Origin: Maea johnstoni
Taxonomy: Eukaryota > Annelida > Polychaeta > Spionida > Magelonidae
Reading direction: 5' to 3'
DNA: 64,000 nucleotides
Assembly: GCA_963942565.1 (NCBI GenBank)
Contig: OZ012685.1
Location: forward strand, 48,511,360 to 48,575,359
Shown here: positions 22,303 to 36,100 of the stretch, one piece after another
Numbering within the stretch: the first letter of the stretch is position 1
Layout of the letters: each line of letters starts with the position of its first letter
Made by a program: the position numbers and the translations under genes
The notes under the pieces: generated by a model
Database searches by the model: none
What the model was told of the DNA's origin: nothing
The model's input: the letters and a program-made list of their open reading frames with translations, nothing else

Positions 22303-23279
22303 ATATATACATACTGCATCCCTGCAATTATAATATCATTTTGTCAGAAAAAAATGTCCAGTATATTCTCTTACCTAACTGTATCCCTCTCCAATTAGTA
22401 ATAAGTAATATATTCTTTTTATAGATGATATATTCACCTCTGTGCTGCATGCTTCCACATGAGTTGTGGTTCTGTGAAATGGCAAGTCAAGAATGACTGG
22501 CCTAGTTATTTCTGGCTTTGAGATCTAGGGCGCATGCACTTTAAGACATCCTCAGAGACAATGTTTCATTATTCCTCTGTCTTGTTTATATGTTGCAATT
22601 GTATACTGCAAGCAGCATTGACATATAAATACAATGTTACCTCATATCTAGATACATTTTTATTAATTTTGAAAACCCACAAGTGGCCTTGATAGTGGGT
22701 CAAATTCTATAGGCACATGCATGCACTGCCAGACTGCCTTTCATTCAGAGGTAGCAGTCAGCATGGCCTGCACTTCAGTGTGATGTAGGAAATAAAGTGC
22801 ATAAATCAGAGGAAAGTAAGTGAAATTTCTCCCTCTGTTATAGGAAAAAAGAATCATTATATAGTCAATAATTCTAACACTCAAGATTTTTTATCAAGAA
22901 GATCAAACTGTTAATATATTTACAAGAAATATGTCCAGTATGATTGCATGAAAAATCCTTTCAAGTGCAAATATGAGGAACCTAAAAATACATGGCTGAA
23001 CTACTGCTGTTTTGGTAGAATATGATAATGATATTAATAACAATGATGATAATACTAATATTATTATTATTACTATTAATAATAATAATAATGATAATAA
23101 TAATTGTAAAAATTACAATAATATTATAATAATAATGAAAATAATAATGCCTGTTTTATTGTCTTATTTGATTTATATAGATATTAATAATTGATTTATA
23201 GAAATTTATGAATGATTTAAAGAGTTATACCATGATTATATACATCTATATATCCATTGATTATATGATATATAGCACT

Positions 23280-23377
23280 GAAGCAGCTCTACATATAGAG
23301 CCGCATTATAGCAGTTCTATAAAAGGTTCTGGAGGGATAATCTAGAGCAGCTGCAGAACCACTCTGGATACCACATT

Positions 23378-23455
<78 letters not shown>

Positions 23456-23560
23456 TATGGTATCCAGAGTGGTTCTAAAGCTGCTCTAGATTATCCCTCC
23501 ATAACCTTTTATGGAACTGCTATAATGCGGCTCTAGTGTAGAGCTGCTTCAGAGTTACAC
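23280..23560. repeat. Large palindrome with TA-microsatellite centre
   Basis: Arms of about 100 bases (23280-23382 and 23451-23560) are near-perfect reverse complements, for example GAACCACTCTGGATACCA against TGGTATCCAGAGTGGTTC, around an uninterrupted (AT)n of about 70 bases. Confidence 0.85.
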
Positions 23561-24013
23561 TGGAGCAGCTGTGGAGTTGCTCTAGTCAATTTTTATATGC
23601 AAATTAGCGAGCTGCACCGCATAGCTGCTCTATAACAGCTCTAGCACCATAGAGCAGCAATGTTGCTGCTACGATTCAGATTTCCAAAGTGGCACTAAAG
23701 CAGCTCTTACTTGATCTTTAGAGCTGCTCTAGAGCGGCAATTTAGTGCAGCTCCCTCATTTGCATATAAAAATGGACTAGAGCAACTCCATAGCTGCTCT
23801 AGTACTGCTTTAGAGCTGCAAGGCGTTGCAGCTCAGGGTTTATTTTCCCTTGGGCAGTGATGGTCTCACAAGAGAAGCCATTCCAGATACCCTAAATGTA
23901 TCTTCATTTAAGCAGAATATCTTTTCTGTCCAGTGTGCAACTAAGAGGGGATCAGCTCTACAGTTCAAGCAAGAAGGAGCTGAGTTGAGAAGCAAGAATG
24001 GTACTGTTTAATA

Positions 24014-24185
24014 CAGGTGAACTTGGATATGACGGACCACTGTACGATGGATTTTTGCATATGACGGACGATATGCTTGGCCCCAGTTCGATGCATATAA
24101 AGTATGTCATAAAGTATGCCGGATTTTGCATACGACGGACCAATTTTCCTGGTCCCATTGAGTCCGTCATATCCAAGTTCACCTG
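24014..24185. mobile_element. TA-flanked MITE (pogo/Tigger-like), copy 1
   Basis: Terminal repeats start CAGGTGAACTTGGATATGAC and are perfect inverted repeats; TA dinucleotides flank both ends. CAGG ends with TA duplications fit the pogo/Tigger branch of Tc1/mariner. Inserted in the Copia fossil. Confidence 0.75.
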
Positions 24186-26451
24186 TATCAGTAAAAGGGG
24201 TCAGCTTTACTACTTGAACAGTGCTATTAATACAACAAAGGCATAACACAGTCTACTGGATTGGCATAAAATCATGGGGCGCTGTAACACTAAGGACTTC
24301 CTAGGTTTGGAGAAACTGGTGAATGGATTGTAAGTGACAGAGAAGAAAACAGAGAACTGTGGAGTCTGCTTACTAGGGAAAATGGTGCAAGAGAGGAGAA
24401 GGATTCCAGATCCCAAGGCAAGCCAGCCACTGGAGCTTGAACACTTTGACATAGCAGGACCAATTGAGCCTGCTGCCAAGGAAGGTTTTCGATATGCTTT
24501 AATCTTTCCCGATAATTATTCTGGTGTGACTATGTTGTATTCCCTAAAACACAAAAGTGACACCCTCCAAGCCACAAAAGATTTCTTAGCTGATGTAGCC
24601 CCATCAAGCAAGATAAAACGGCTAAGAAGGTGGAAGTGAAGTTACATCAAAAGAGTTCAAGGAGCTGCTGGTGAATTACCAAATTAAGCATGAAATATCC
24701 GCCCCAATGTCGCCACATCAAAACAGAAGAGCTGAAAGACAATGGAGAATATTATATAAGGTGGGACACTGCAAGTACTTGTGGTCATATGCAATAATGA
24801 CAGCAGCATGTAACCAGGAACAGGCGTTTTAACACGCATTTACTGATGTGCGTCCAAACCTCAGGAACATGCATTTGTTTTGAAACAAATGTTTCTTGCA
24901 TGTTTATCAAAAGAAATAACTTGATGCAAGGTACCAGAAAAGAGCGACAAGAAAAAGGTACCAGAAAAGAGAGACAAGAAAACCAAAACCAGAAAAACAG
25001 ATTTTGTAGAAATGGTTTAAGATGATGTTAATTACATTGTAAATTGTTGTTATAAAGTTGCACCTGTGCCGAACTACTTTGAAGAAGCAATAACATTTAG
25101 TGAAGGTGCTGCCTGGTGTGAAGCCATGGATGCTAATATAAGTTCATAAGTAGATAATAAAGGACTTGAGAGTTAGAGAAAGGAAAATCAGTAGTAGGAA
25201 GTTAATGGGTGTATGCAACTAGGATAGATTCTGATTGAAATGCTAAACACAAAGCAAGGTATGTTGTTAAAGGTTATTCTCAGAAAGAGAATGTAGATTA
25301 CATGGAAACTTTCTCTCTCACTGCTCACATGACATCCGTGAGAATCCTAATTCAAACAGCTGTAAATGAAGATATGGTCATTCATCAAATGAACGTAAAT
25401 ACCGCATATGCACCAATTGGTTGTCATATCTATGTCAGGCAACCAGAATATTACAAGGTACTAGATGATGGTGGGGAAAAACTTGCCTGGCATTCAAATA
25501 AATCATTGTATGGATTGAAGCAAAGTGGTAGAAATTGGGATAATGTTTTGAATGATTTTCTTGTAAGTGAAGTGTTTACGCAGATGCAGACCCATGTTTA
25601 TATTTCAAAATGGAAGGAGAGTCAAAAGTTATTATCACATTTTGGGTTGATTATATATATATACATATTTATATCATCCTAGCCGCTAGTTCAGAAAGTG
25701 TATTAAATTGAGTAAAGAAAACACTGAGCAGTCATTTCAAAATGAAAGATCTAGGAGAATTGAAGTGGTTTCTAGGAGTAGAATTCAGGAAATCTACGCA
25801 CCTAATAAAAATCTCTCAAAAAACACTGAAAGAGTACTTGAACATTTTGGCATATCAAATTGTAAACCACGTACCATGTACAGAAGATATAAACAAAGAA
25901 AAAGAAGAATCGCCGGAACTTTCGGATCTTAGAGTGTATAGAGAAATTGTAGGTAATTTGATATATGCAATGACAGCTACCAGGCCAGATATAAGTTATA
26001 TGGTAAATGAACTATCACAAAAGATGTCTAACCCAACTGAAAGGGACCTCTCCCTCTTATGATAAAGAAGTGTTTGGGGTACTTTAAGGGTACTCTAGAT
26101 CATTCATTGATTTTCTCTAAAGAGGATAAAATTCCTATTCAAGGTCATTATGATGCAGACTGAGCATCATCTTCTGACAGATATGTTTTTCAGATGGCTG
26201 AAAATGGAGGATGTATTTCCTGGAAATCTAAAAAAACAAACATTGTAGCTTTACCTAGCTATAAGGCATAATGCATTGCTTTAGCTTGGTGTATCCAAGA
26301 ATCATTATTTCTGAGGAAATTGGCAGGCAATGTTTGTGATCCTCATTTTTGTGAGACATCAGTCATTTTGGATGTTAGATAACCAAAGTGCGATGGCTCC
26401 AGCCAAGAATCCTGTGAACCAACAAAGATCTAAGCACATAAATGTGAAGTA

Positions 26452-28085
26452 TCATAGGGATAAAATGTGTTGTAATCCATGTCAATTATTTGTAACGCTA
26501 ATCCATAGCCAGATGAACCTACTATCTAATATTTGTTTCACCACTCCTACCCACATTCAGCCTGGGTGTCTGCAACAAGAGGCAATCAGTAATTAGGAGA
26601 GTTTTAGTATTCATGTGTCTAATGTTTATGTAATTGCAATTGACATGTACTATGTAGGTATATATATGTGTGTTAGAACATTGTTAAGGGGATCCTTTAG
26701 CTGGGAGCTGTCTGGCTGATTGGAAGCAACCCCAAGTTGTGGACTGCCCACCTTGGAACTAGAAGTAATAAATAGATTGAATACAACAGTGTCTTCGAGT
26801 TGGATTTTCCTTTATAATAGTTGGTGCAGAATCCAAGGTACTCACCTTTTAGCTGAGTACACTTTCTCAGAACCTCATCAAGCCAAGCAGTATAAGCAGA
26901 ATTCCCCCCAAGTTTTCAAGACACACCAAGATACAGAAATGCTGATACCAGAAACTCTGAATACAATCCTGCAGACCTTAGGCCTCCAAGAGACGCACCC
27001 CATCACCTGGCAACTACAGGAGAATGGGAACCTCATCACCATCACCTTGAACATGATCAAGTCTTCAGCTAAACCTGTGGCACCTGTGAATTGTGTAACC
27101 CTGTTTGATCGCCCTAACTACAAGACCCAATCCAAGACGAAGTATAAGTCACCATCGACTCGAAGAAGGGATCAACAAAGGTTTGATGCATTTTTACTTA
27201 AAAAAGGCACACAAGTGGCAACTCAAGTTCCTGGCACTAGGAAAACTGAACAAGAACAATTGTCAGTTAAACGAGTGGTGATAATGTAATGCCCACACCA
27301 TCATTGACCCTGTTGGAACAAAGTCACAGCTGGCACAGACAGACACTGGTAAGGAAAAAGATGTGGAAGACAAACTGAAAGAGACACTGGAAGAACATTT
27401 TCAGATTAAAAGTGAATTAGACATAGAAAAAGACTTCAGTAGGGAAATAAAGCAAATGAATTTTGCACTCAAGGATGATAAATCTGCCCAAATTGAAAAA
27501 CTGCAGAGAGGTCTCACCAGCCTTCAAAGTGAGCCTGACAATTTAAGGGCAGATGTAGATAGGCTACGTTTTGAGAGAAATGAATCCTTAGATAGGGAGG
27601 AAGTACTAAATCTCAAGATTCAAGATTTTAACAATAGACATAATGGTAGGAGAGAAAATCATCAAGGAAAACAATACTTTAATACAATGAAAACCCATGG
27701 ACACTATAGAAGATAATGTAGTGGTGTAATGAGTTAGTTGATATATAACTATGTACACTTGCACTTTATGTTCCAAACTTCCCAAAGAAGGAGATACTAT
27801 CATAGGGATAAAATGTGTTGTAATCCATGTCAATTATTTGTAATGCTAATCCATAGCCAGATGAACCTATACTATCTAATATTTGTTTATACCACTCCTA
27901 CCCACAATCAGGGTGTCTGCCACCAGATGCAATCAGTAATTAGGAATGTCTTAGTATTCATGTGTCTAATGTTTATGTAATTGCAATTGACATGTACTAT
28001 GTCCACCTTGGAACTAGACGTAATACATAATTTGAATACAACTATCAGTCTTCAAGTTGGATTTTCCTTTACAATAGAAGTATCA
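26452..28085 (+). mobile_element. Segment bracketed by direct repeats within the Copia fossil
   Basis: Direct repeats at 26452-26822 and 27797-28085 share CATAGGGATAAAATGTGTTG, CCACCTTGGAACTAGA and TTGGATTTTCCTTTA. Between them lie gag-like (26839-27289) and coiled-coil (27363-27716) segments. It may be a non-autonomous relative or a rearranged copy; it is broken. Confidence 0.5.
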
Positions 28086-28224
28086 CTCCATTCGCCCAGA
28101 AATTGTCAACAGTTCAGTAGAGTTGTATTATATACCATCCCAGTTCAACAAAGCTGACGTTTTACTATGCCTGTGAGTGGAACCAAATTTCATCAACTGT
28201 TAGATTTGGAAATGCATTAAACTT

Positions 28225-28510
28225 TACGGTAATTTAGATATAAGAGGGTTAACTCATATAGGCTTGACTTATCAATCTACTGCAAACACAACCGCTAGGC
28301 CTTTGAAGTTTAACACATTGCATTACAAGTTTAGGGCAGGTAACACTGATAATCAGGTTCAGAGGTCAGGTCAGGACACATACCCACTCTACATAAGAGG
28401 TGTGTTGTAAGATATGATTGCCTCTTGATAAGAATAAAGCATTTAATAAGTGTAGTTCAGTTCCGTCTCCCTCATTATTTCTACCCCTCTACAAGAATGG
28501 CTTCACCAAC
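28225..28510 (+). repeat. Copia fossil end/leader repeat, right copy
   Basis: Same landmarks and order as 20640-20910. Its presence after the RNase H part suggests either the 3' end repeat or a piece of a second copy. Confidence 0.7.
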
Positions 28511-29191
28511 TACTACTTTGAAATATATGAAGGGGAGTTGTGATGATTAATGATCTGAATAACAGAAACTTACTTTGGTCTCAGCAATATTGCATTTCCC
28601 AAATCCCTAAAGAGTATGTAACCCCTGATAAAGATTTATCGAAACAAGAGTACTGCAAATTAAGGGAATCCCTGCTACCAAGATGAGCAGGGAACCATAA
28701 ACGTTATGAAGAAGTGAGACAATCAACCAGCAAAGGACGTTCCGTACCAAGGAAGCAGTAAGCTGGCAGCGAAGCTCGACACCAACAAGCAGCTACCAAC
28801 TAAAGAGTTGCACCTTGCACAATGGGCTCCATAGGAAAGGCCAGATAGTAGGCACTTCCAGTGGCAAAAGAGAGCATATAAATATCAGAAAAAAACTCAA
28901 TTACTGGACCATAAATATAGTTACAACTTCCAAGGAGGTACACATTTAGACATATACACACACACTAATCAAAAAGATTAGAGCGATCAACATGCCACAT
29001 TGCCAGACTTAGTGTCAAAAAACTCCAAAAACACCCCAAAGATGGTGCGTAAGGAAAGAAAACGTGGTCAGGTAACAAGAAGTGCACTTCCAGGAACTGA
29101 AACCGCACTTAAAAGGACTGACACTATAACTAATTGGTCCAATAATTACAAGAGGGAACATCCAGGGGATGCAGAATCAAGTTGAAGGATA
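28511..29191. other. Intergenic stretch after the Copia fossil
   Basis: No intact frame or TIR was recognised. It may contain further retroelement remains, as the sequence continues without a clear boundary. Confidence 0.4.
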
Positions 29192-29416
29192 TTAACCTTT
29201 TCGTACCTGTAGCTCAGCCCAAATATGTTCAGAGTATTTTCTTAGTAATTTTGTGACCAGAGGACATAAAGGGAAATATATGAAGGGGAAATGTTGCCAA
29301 ACTCACAACTCTTCTTCAAATGAATTGGGAATTTTTGGTTGAAACCAAATTTATTATCAAAATTGTCATAGGTCCAGTAGACACTTGACAAGAAGAGCTC
29401 CAGGCATGAATAGGTA
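29192..29416. mobile_element. TTAA-flanked MITE family D, decayed copy
   Basis: TTAACCTTTTCGTACCTG and CAGGCATGAATAGGTAAA with the family interior CAACTCTTCTTCAAATGA. Weaker copies lie at 17690-17905 and 42518-42795. Confidence 0.65.
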
Positions 29417-29537
29417 AACAACATCAACTATAAGCATTTCCAACCTTGTCCATCTGCAGGTCTGTCTTCAGTTTTGAGTAATGCAGGATAGGCTTTTTCA
29501 GTTGTTAGTAAATGATGTAATATGTTGACATTACAGT

Positions 29538-29755
29538 AAATTCTCGGAAATATAGACCACCCTCAAAATTAAGGCCACTATAATAATTTTACAAAACTGG
29601 GAAATATAGACCATCCTCATTCTACTACCAGTCGCCATATCACCAAATATGGCCACTAATACTATGTTTATTGATAGTTTTTGAAAACATGAGCCACCGT
29701 CAACCCACAAAAATCGTAATTGATGTGTCCCATATTACTGAGAATTTACGGTAGC
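29538..29755. mobile_element. MITE family C (ends ACCGTAAATTCTC...GAATTTACGGTA)
   Basis: CAGTAAATTCTCGGAAATAT at left and GAGAATTTACGGTA at right form TIRs. Related copies are at 56310-56760 (with three CGGCCGAGATTCCTAGG units) and from 63855 to the window end. It lies just past the adaptor gene stop. Confidence 0.65.
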
Positions 29756-29877
29756 TAATATTACAAACACAAACTCCATTACAGTATTTCAAATTTTTGC
29801 ATGTGTTTTTGTATACCACAATAAAACATATATATCACAATACAAAAATTCTATTCCATCAACCTTTATGCAAAGTA

Positions 29878-30110
29878 CTATGCATTCTCTGTTCCTTCAG
29901 TCAGGAGATCTACTAGATCATAGCGTTCTATCTTCTCCAGAATATCAATGAGGTTCTTACGATTGCACGGGTAGGGACAAAGATATTTATCCTCTTTGTA
30001 CTTGTTGTACATGAACTGCCAGTGCATTAAGACTATTTCAGGGGCAGTTTTGCGGCACGCCATACTTGAGGTGAATGCTTCTATTATACTCAGCTCCTCA
30101 TATGACAAAC
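29878..30110 (-). CDS. Adaptor gene exon F (second half of death domain, stop)
   Basis: Acceptor TGTTTTTCAG. Codes G-LSYEELSIIEAF, a short insert, APEIVLMHWQFMYNKYKED, and NLIDILEKIERYDLVDLL, then TEGTENA and TAG. The last helices (L-x-x-x-L...R-x-D-L-x-x-L) are standard for death domains. On this strand an AATAAA occurs at 29672-29667, about 200 bases past the stop but inside a MITE. Confidence 0.9.
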
Positions 30111-33100
30111 CTGAAAAACACAAAAACAAGAAAATAAACCGACATAAATAAGACTAGAATCAGGTACATATCAATCAATCAATGCAACACTTGCCGTATA
30201 CCTTGAAGACATTTAATTCCTGCACCAGGCGACCTAACGCTCAGCAGTGTCTAGTTGAACAAATGTCCATGGACAACATATAAAGATAAAAATAAGCCAG
30301 CCATATCAATGACCCAATTGTAGCTGCGTATTATGTTTAGCTGTGACATTGGTGGCGTGAAGTCGCACCCATACCAAGGAAACTGGGCACCAATCGTGTA
30401 TCATGCCCAGTCTGCCGCGCATTTAGTGCAGTAATTAAAAACTGGTTCTGTAACTCCTCATCTTATCTACATGGTTTTCTTCAGGATGCCTTTGAAATGC
30501 ATATCCAATGTCCTGTAGTTAAATTTAGAAAAAATAACAAATTCATCAACGAAAGTCCTGATTATACAAAAGGGCCAAAACATACGTAGGCTATGTCCTT
30601 GCCTAGTCAGTTGTTGACATTACATGCATATTACCTTAGATTAAGAGAACATGGATTAGTGGCCACAGACTTAATAGCATAGGGCCCATTGTAAAGCCCT
30701 GGACAAACCTAATCTCACCTCAATGTGACATCACTAGGAGACAGACGAATGAGGGCTTTCGTATTTGTTTACATTGGAGAGGAAGTTGCTCATGCACATG
30801 TACAGAACACACCTCTTGAGTGGTTCTCATTAACACCTGGGCTAGGACTAAGAGTCGTGCCGAGGCTGTTGAGCGAGATCTGCTGGTTGCATATTCGGTG
30901 ATCGACAATCATAATATCATATAGAAATGTTGTTACGGACAACCGTGGTTATGTTATGTGCTATGCCACATTTATTTTCATTATTATCTTAAGATCCAGG
31001 GGACATTTCTCAAAATATCCAAGCATGGATGGGTGTGGTGAGTATTTCCTTTATTTCTTACCAATTTCACTGCCGAGAAACCGCCAATCCTTGATAGTTT
31101 TGCCAGTGCACAGAAGACGTGCAGTGAGTCGAGTTCGCTCTTTGAAGGGCAAGTTCAAGGTCACAGGTGTTGGTTTGCGCCTCTTCATGATTTTGACCAA
31201 AGTAAAACTGATCTGAAATGAATATGTTGCTAATGTTTAGTTCAAGGTTTAACTCTTTCGAAGCTGAGGCTACATTCATCCAAAGCACAAGGATGCTGAA
31301 ACCATTTAAACCCTATCATGTTGGTATTTATTGGAAAGCTCTTGCTGAGCACTCAGATGAGTACCAATGTGCCAGGGTTTCAGTCATTTTTCAGGGTTTT
31401 TTGCATCATTTTGCAATGGCCAAATAAGCCATCAGCAGCTGAAGGGTTAATATAATATCACTATTATATCACTGCAATATTATATTACTTCAGAAATCAG
31501 TTATCTTATTGTAGATTTCCTATTATGGACAAATTACACACGTGCCACCTGGCAGATGCAAAATAATGTCAAGTTTGGTAAATTGCTGAGGCTCTGCATG
31601 GCACAAATGTGATGAAAAAACGAAATTCTAAAATCTGCATTTCAGCACAATTAGTGAGTTCAATGAACCCAAACATTTTGCATTGATTCTTAAGCATCAA
31701 CCTGGTCAAAGAGTGACACCTTAAATCTTATGCCGCTGGTGCCTAATTTGGCCAATGCAAAAAGAAAACCTTCAAAAAAATGACTGATAAACTGGCACAT
31801 GGGTACTCATCGGAGAGTACTCAGTGAGAGCTATCCCATGAATACCAACATGATAGGGTTTAGATGGTTTTCAAAATGTTTTGCATCCTTGTGCTTTGGA
31901 TCAAAGTAGCCTCAGCATTGGATATATGTAGAGTTTTTAATATGTAGAGTTTTCAGATTATAACCAGATTAAATACCTGCAGTTTTCTTCACTGGCATTT
32001 GTTTTCAAAACTATAACTTAATGCTTTCCAATATTAGGTATTATCTAACTTATTGAGACACCTGCTCGGAGAAGAAATTCAATTAAAAATATTTCTCCCA
32101 ATTCTAATTGATAAGGCTGGATATTGAAAACATTTATTTCAATAAGTGAATTAAAATCTTTTGGATAGTTTTAATTTGAATATATTCTGATGCTGCCTGT
32201 AGCCCCATCTCTTGTGTGTTAAGTTAAACTGCAATATACTTCTTATATGGAGGTCGGCAGTGGTGGGAACTTGAATTCAAGTAGAGAATACTCTAAGAAA
32301 CTATTATATGGGTAGTTTTATTCATGGTGCAATTGTCCTTGAACAGAATAAGGTTGCCTAGGAAGCAGGCATAATTGTTGAAAATACTGTTAAATATCCG
32401 ATTGTTAAGCACATATCTTATCATATTGTGAAAGTTTTAAAAGCTGCCAATCCTTATTTGGTGAGTGCAGCTTTAGATTTCACATAAAAAATTATCGCAA
32501 TAAAGCTAGGGCTCCACATCAAGCTGTCGCAAATGCGACTTTATGCAAATGATATGGTAATGAGGAAAACCCCTAAATTTCGAGTCGAATGCCAGTTTTA
32601 GGAAAAGTCGTATCCGACGTTTGTCCAGAGTTCGGTAATTCGAAAAACGAATTTGGTTTTGCCGCCAAAATAAAATCGAATTCCATTTTCTTAACTTGTC
32701 GAATGCGCAGAAAGTTCCTCGAGATCCAATCTCGAGGAACTTTCATCGCTATCTTGACGAATGCGATGGAGTTTGCATTTTGTCATTATCATAATTATTT
32801 CTTGTTAAATATGAGGTGTAGGCAAATGTCGCATGCGAATTTCTGTCGAATGCGATGCCTCACATGTCGCATTCAACAAAAACTGTCAATCAAACAGATC
32901 ATTTGCATAAACTCGAATGCGCAAAGTGTTTTCGACATTGTTCGACCTTTCAACATTTTGGGGGTCGAATGCGACGTAAAGCGGTTCCACATCGCATTTG
33001 ACGCCTAAAACACCATTCTATTTGCCTAACCCCGAGACTTTTTGCCATGTCCAATTTGGTCGAATTTGGTCGTATTCAACTTTTCGCAAGATTTGTCGAA

Positions 33101-36100
33101 TCGGGTCGAATTCCAGCAAAATCCATGTGGAACCCTAGCTTTATAACATCATGACTAACCTCTTTCGACCAGTAATCATAGTTTTCATCCGCGGAGTATA
33201 TATCAAAGTCGTCAATGGAGGTCTTATTCTTGTCTTCCACGGCTGGAGATGGTGGTGCAAAAGTTGTCGGAACATCTGGGTCAGGGTAATTCTCCTCAGT
33301 AACCCTGTGGAGTGTAATCATAAAGTTCAGGGTCTTCGCAAACAGGGGTTTCAGGCATCATTGGGACACCCAAACCCTTGGAAAATATATACCAGGACAC
33401 CAAAGGTTTTTGTCAGAATTTTGCTTTAAAAACCGTAATTTAAAACAATTGATTCAAAAAGTTCACTTCATTGTAAGTGCTACAATATTACTTAACCCTT
33501 CCAATGCTAAGGCTACTTTCCCCCAAAGCACAAGGACGCAAAGATTTTTGAAAATCATCTAAACCCTGTCATCTTGGTATTCATTTGAAAGCCCTCACCG
33601 AGTACTTTCAGATGAGTATACCCATTTGCCAGGGTTTCAATAATTTTCAGGTTTTTTGCATCATTTTGGATTGGTTAAATTAGCCACCAACAGCGTAAGG
33701 GTTAAAGATACTTTGTATGTTTTCGATAATTCAATACATGTATATATGATTGTTATATGAATACATTTAGGTCCTGCTGAAATGTAGAATACATAGAAAT
33801 TAACAGTCCATTTTGATGCCTAGATTCAAAACCCTGGCTAGGTCCTGGCGCAGGTCATTGTATTTAAGCAACTACACATAATCTGAATTGGGGTAATCTG
33901 ATCATGCATGTAGGGCTTAAAATAGGCCTGAAAATTATGGGATATAATTCAATAACAAAAAGAGGATTTTTTGGAAAAATTCTGAAGGAGAAATGTTCAT
34001 CAGAACTCCCTAAACTGTATGTCATATGCAATAATTCGTTAAATGCATTTTATTCCTCAAAAGATTGTATATGAAGATGCCAATGTGGTTTCTGAGTTTT
34101 TGCAGCAAAATTGTATGACAATAGAATGAACTGTTCCTCTACATCATCAGAAAAGTCACATAACGGTAAATCAATGGCGAAACTGCTATCATACAATTAC
34201 CACATCCATTGGCTAATAAACAATGAGAGATGTACTAGTAAATCCTAAAAACCTATGTGCCACAGCAAAAATATTATTCTTAAGGCCTAATATTCCAGAA
34301 TGATTAATCCAATTAGTCTATACCTTGGTTTCGTTAATTTGCGCCCACTTTGTCTTCTTTGCATCTCCCTGGCCACTTTACGAGTATTAGTCCTTGTCAG
34401 GGGTCGATTATGATCAGTAATAGACTCCAGATTTTCCTGCGCAAGTTCAACATCACGAATATTGTCCACGCTGTTTACTCTTGGTATAACATTGATATAA
34501 TCCTGTGATCCATCACTATCGCTATCTGTGCAACAGCTATCGCCTTTCTTCATATCGGAACCAAAAGGAGGCCATCTCGTTGACAGATTGGAATCCGATG
34601 AGCTTCTTGGAATATTCGCTTCGAGATACTGCATGAGGGACTCGCTTGCAGGGGGCAGCACGGGTCGTTTGCCCGAACTGTCGGAGCCTTCACGCGCCCG
34701 TGCACGTAGATCAGGAATGTGCATAGGCCGTGGAAGTACACTGACAGGCGGTGGAGGTACATGGACAGGTGGTGGAGGTGCGTACCCAGGTGGTGGAAGC
34801 TCAAGCGGTGGTTGGCAGTTATGAACACATTGTTCCCCCCAGGGGGATGTTATAACAGATGGCACCTCCTCTCTAGTATTTGACTTTTCCTTTAATTTCA
34901 TTCTCGGGCTAGGTTGTGGCCTCCGACCTGGTGATCTTCCGTTCGTAGGAACAGCACCGGCATCTTCCTTCCAGTTCGCATTTTCATCATTATGCTTTGG
35001 AATTAAAAGAGTAGGGAGTTTTGCTTTTGCTTTTGTTGCACCTGTAGTCGGCACAGCGTTTTGGCCACCTTTAGGTTTAGGGGGTGGAGGGGGACCTTTT
35101 TTGCGGGCACCAATCCGTTTGTCCGCACTCTGTTGTTGTGTGCTATCCAGGATGGGTGGAGTCAGAGCGTTTCTGCCTTGAACTATTTTTCTCAAATCAA
35201 AAGGATTGGAAGAACCTCCCGAGTCACGCTGGGTCTCCATAGAGTCTTTGTCATCGGTAGTCACTGAGCTTGGTCTTTCTCCACAAACACTGTGCATTAA
35301 TGTGGTAACTTCCTGCACTGCACTTTTGCCATTCATTTCCAGAGTAACATGTTCTGCAAATAGATGATTGGTTATGAATAAAGAAATTAAAGACACTATT
35401 AAAAGGTGTCGTCTTATGGTAATAAGATTTTTCCAACATTTTATGCTGGAAGTCTCTTATATTCAACTTATGGTACAGGTGAACTTGGATATGACGGACC
35501 ACTGTATGACGGATTTTTGCATATGACAGACATATGGTCCCAGTCTGATGCAAATCAAGTATTCGTCACATGTATACGACAGATTTTGCATATGACGGAC
35601 CAATTTTCCTGGTCCCATTGAGTCCGTCATATCCAAGTTCACCTGAAGTAGGATATATGTAGGGCCTACCCCGATAGCCAGGAGGTCTAAGGTATGCCAC
35701 AGACTGCTAGCTGTCTCTCGCCACTGCCCAGTATTGAATTCTAGCCTTGGCATGTGGGAAAGTTACCAATGACTTGTAACTAGGTGGTGTTTTTCAGCGG
35801 GTACTCCGGTTTCCTACACCACTTGCAAATGAGTTGTCACAACCTATCCACAATAAAGCAGAAAAATGAGGATAGATAAAATTCCGGGGCTTTTTTTATT
35901 TATTTATTGCCTTTTGTTGTTGTCTTCAAAAATAACAAAGGACCATTATTTCTAGAGCTGCACTCACCACTCACAAACTCGAGTGGCTCGAGCACTAATG
36001 CAAGCGAGCCGAGCTCGAGCTAAAGTCGTCAACTCGCGAACTTGTCTATGTTTGGAACACAAACGTAACACAGAACATCCAACACAAACTTTCGTATTAC

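Larger units (their letters stand above)
21553..23854. mobile_element. 2.3-kb non-autonomous DNA element with 16-bp TIRs, inserted in the Copia fossil
   Basis: The ends are CCCAAGGGAAAATAAA and its exact reverse complement TTTATTTTCCCTTGGG. The outer 500 bases on each side are rich in imperfect AGAGCTGC/GCAGCTCT palindromes that pair across the element. The interior has TA, AAT and other simple repeats and no long frame. Interrupted retroelement sequence resumes on both sides. The superfamily is uncertain because no clear target duplication beyond CA is visible. Confidence 0.7.
20570..28510 (+). mobile_element. Copia-type LTR retroelement fossil, broken, with later insertions
   Basis: Parts can be recognised in order on the plus strand: a leader or end repeat (20640-20910), a Copia-type gag segment (about 20908-21400), an integrase segment (about 24330-24760), reverse transcriptase (about 25080-25680) and reverse transcriptase/RNase H (about 25740-26450). 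A second copy of the 270-bp leader lies at 28225-28510, and a second pair of direct repeats (26452-26822 and 27797-28085) brackets a gag-like and coiled-coil segment. It is clearly broken, with many breaks. Two DNA elements are inserted (21553-23854 and 24014-24185). It is an old copy; the two leaders differ at a noticeable fraction of sites. Confidence 0.75.

Noticed and set aside
26839-27716. Host gene encoding a coiled-coil protein
   Set aside because: The frames lie between direct repeats and have gag-like composition; they belong to the retroelement fossil.
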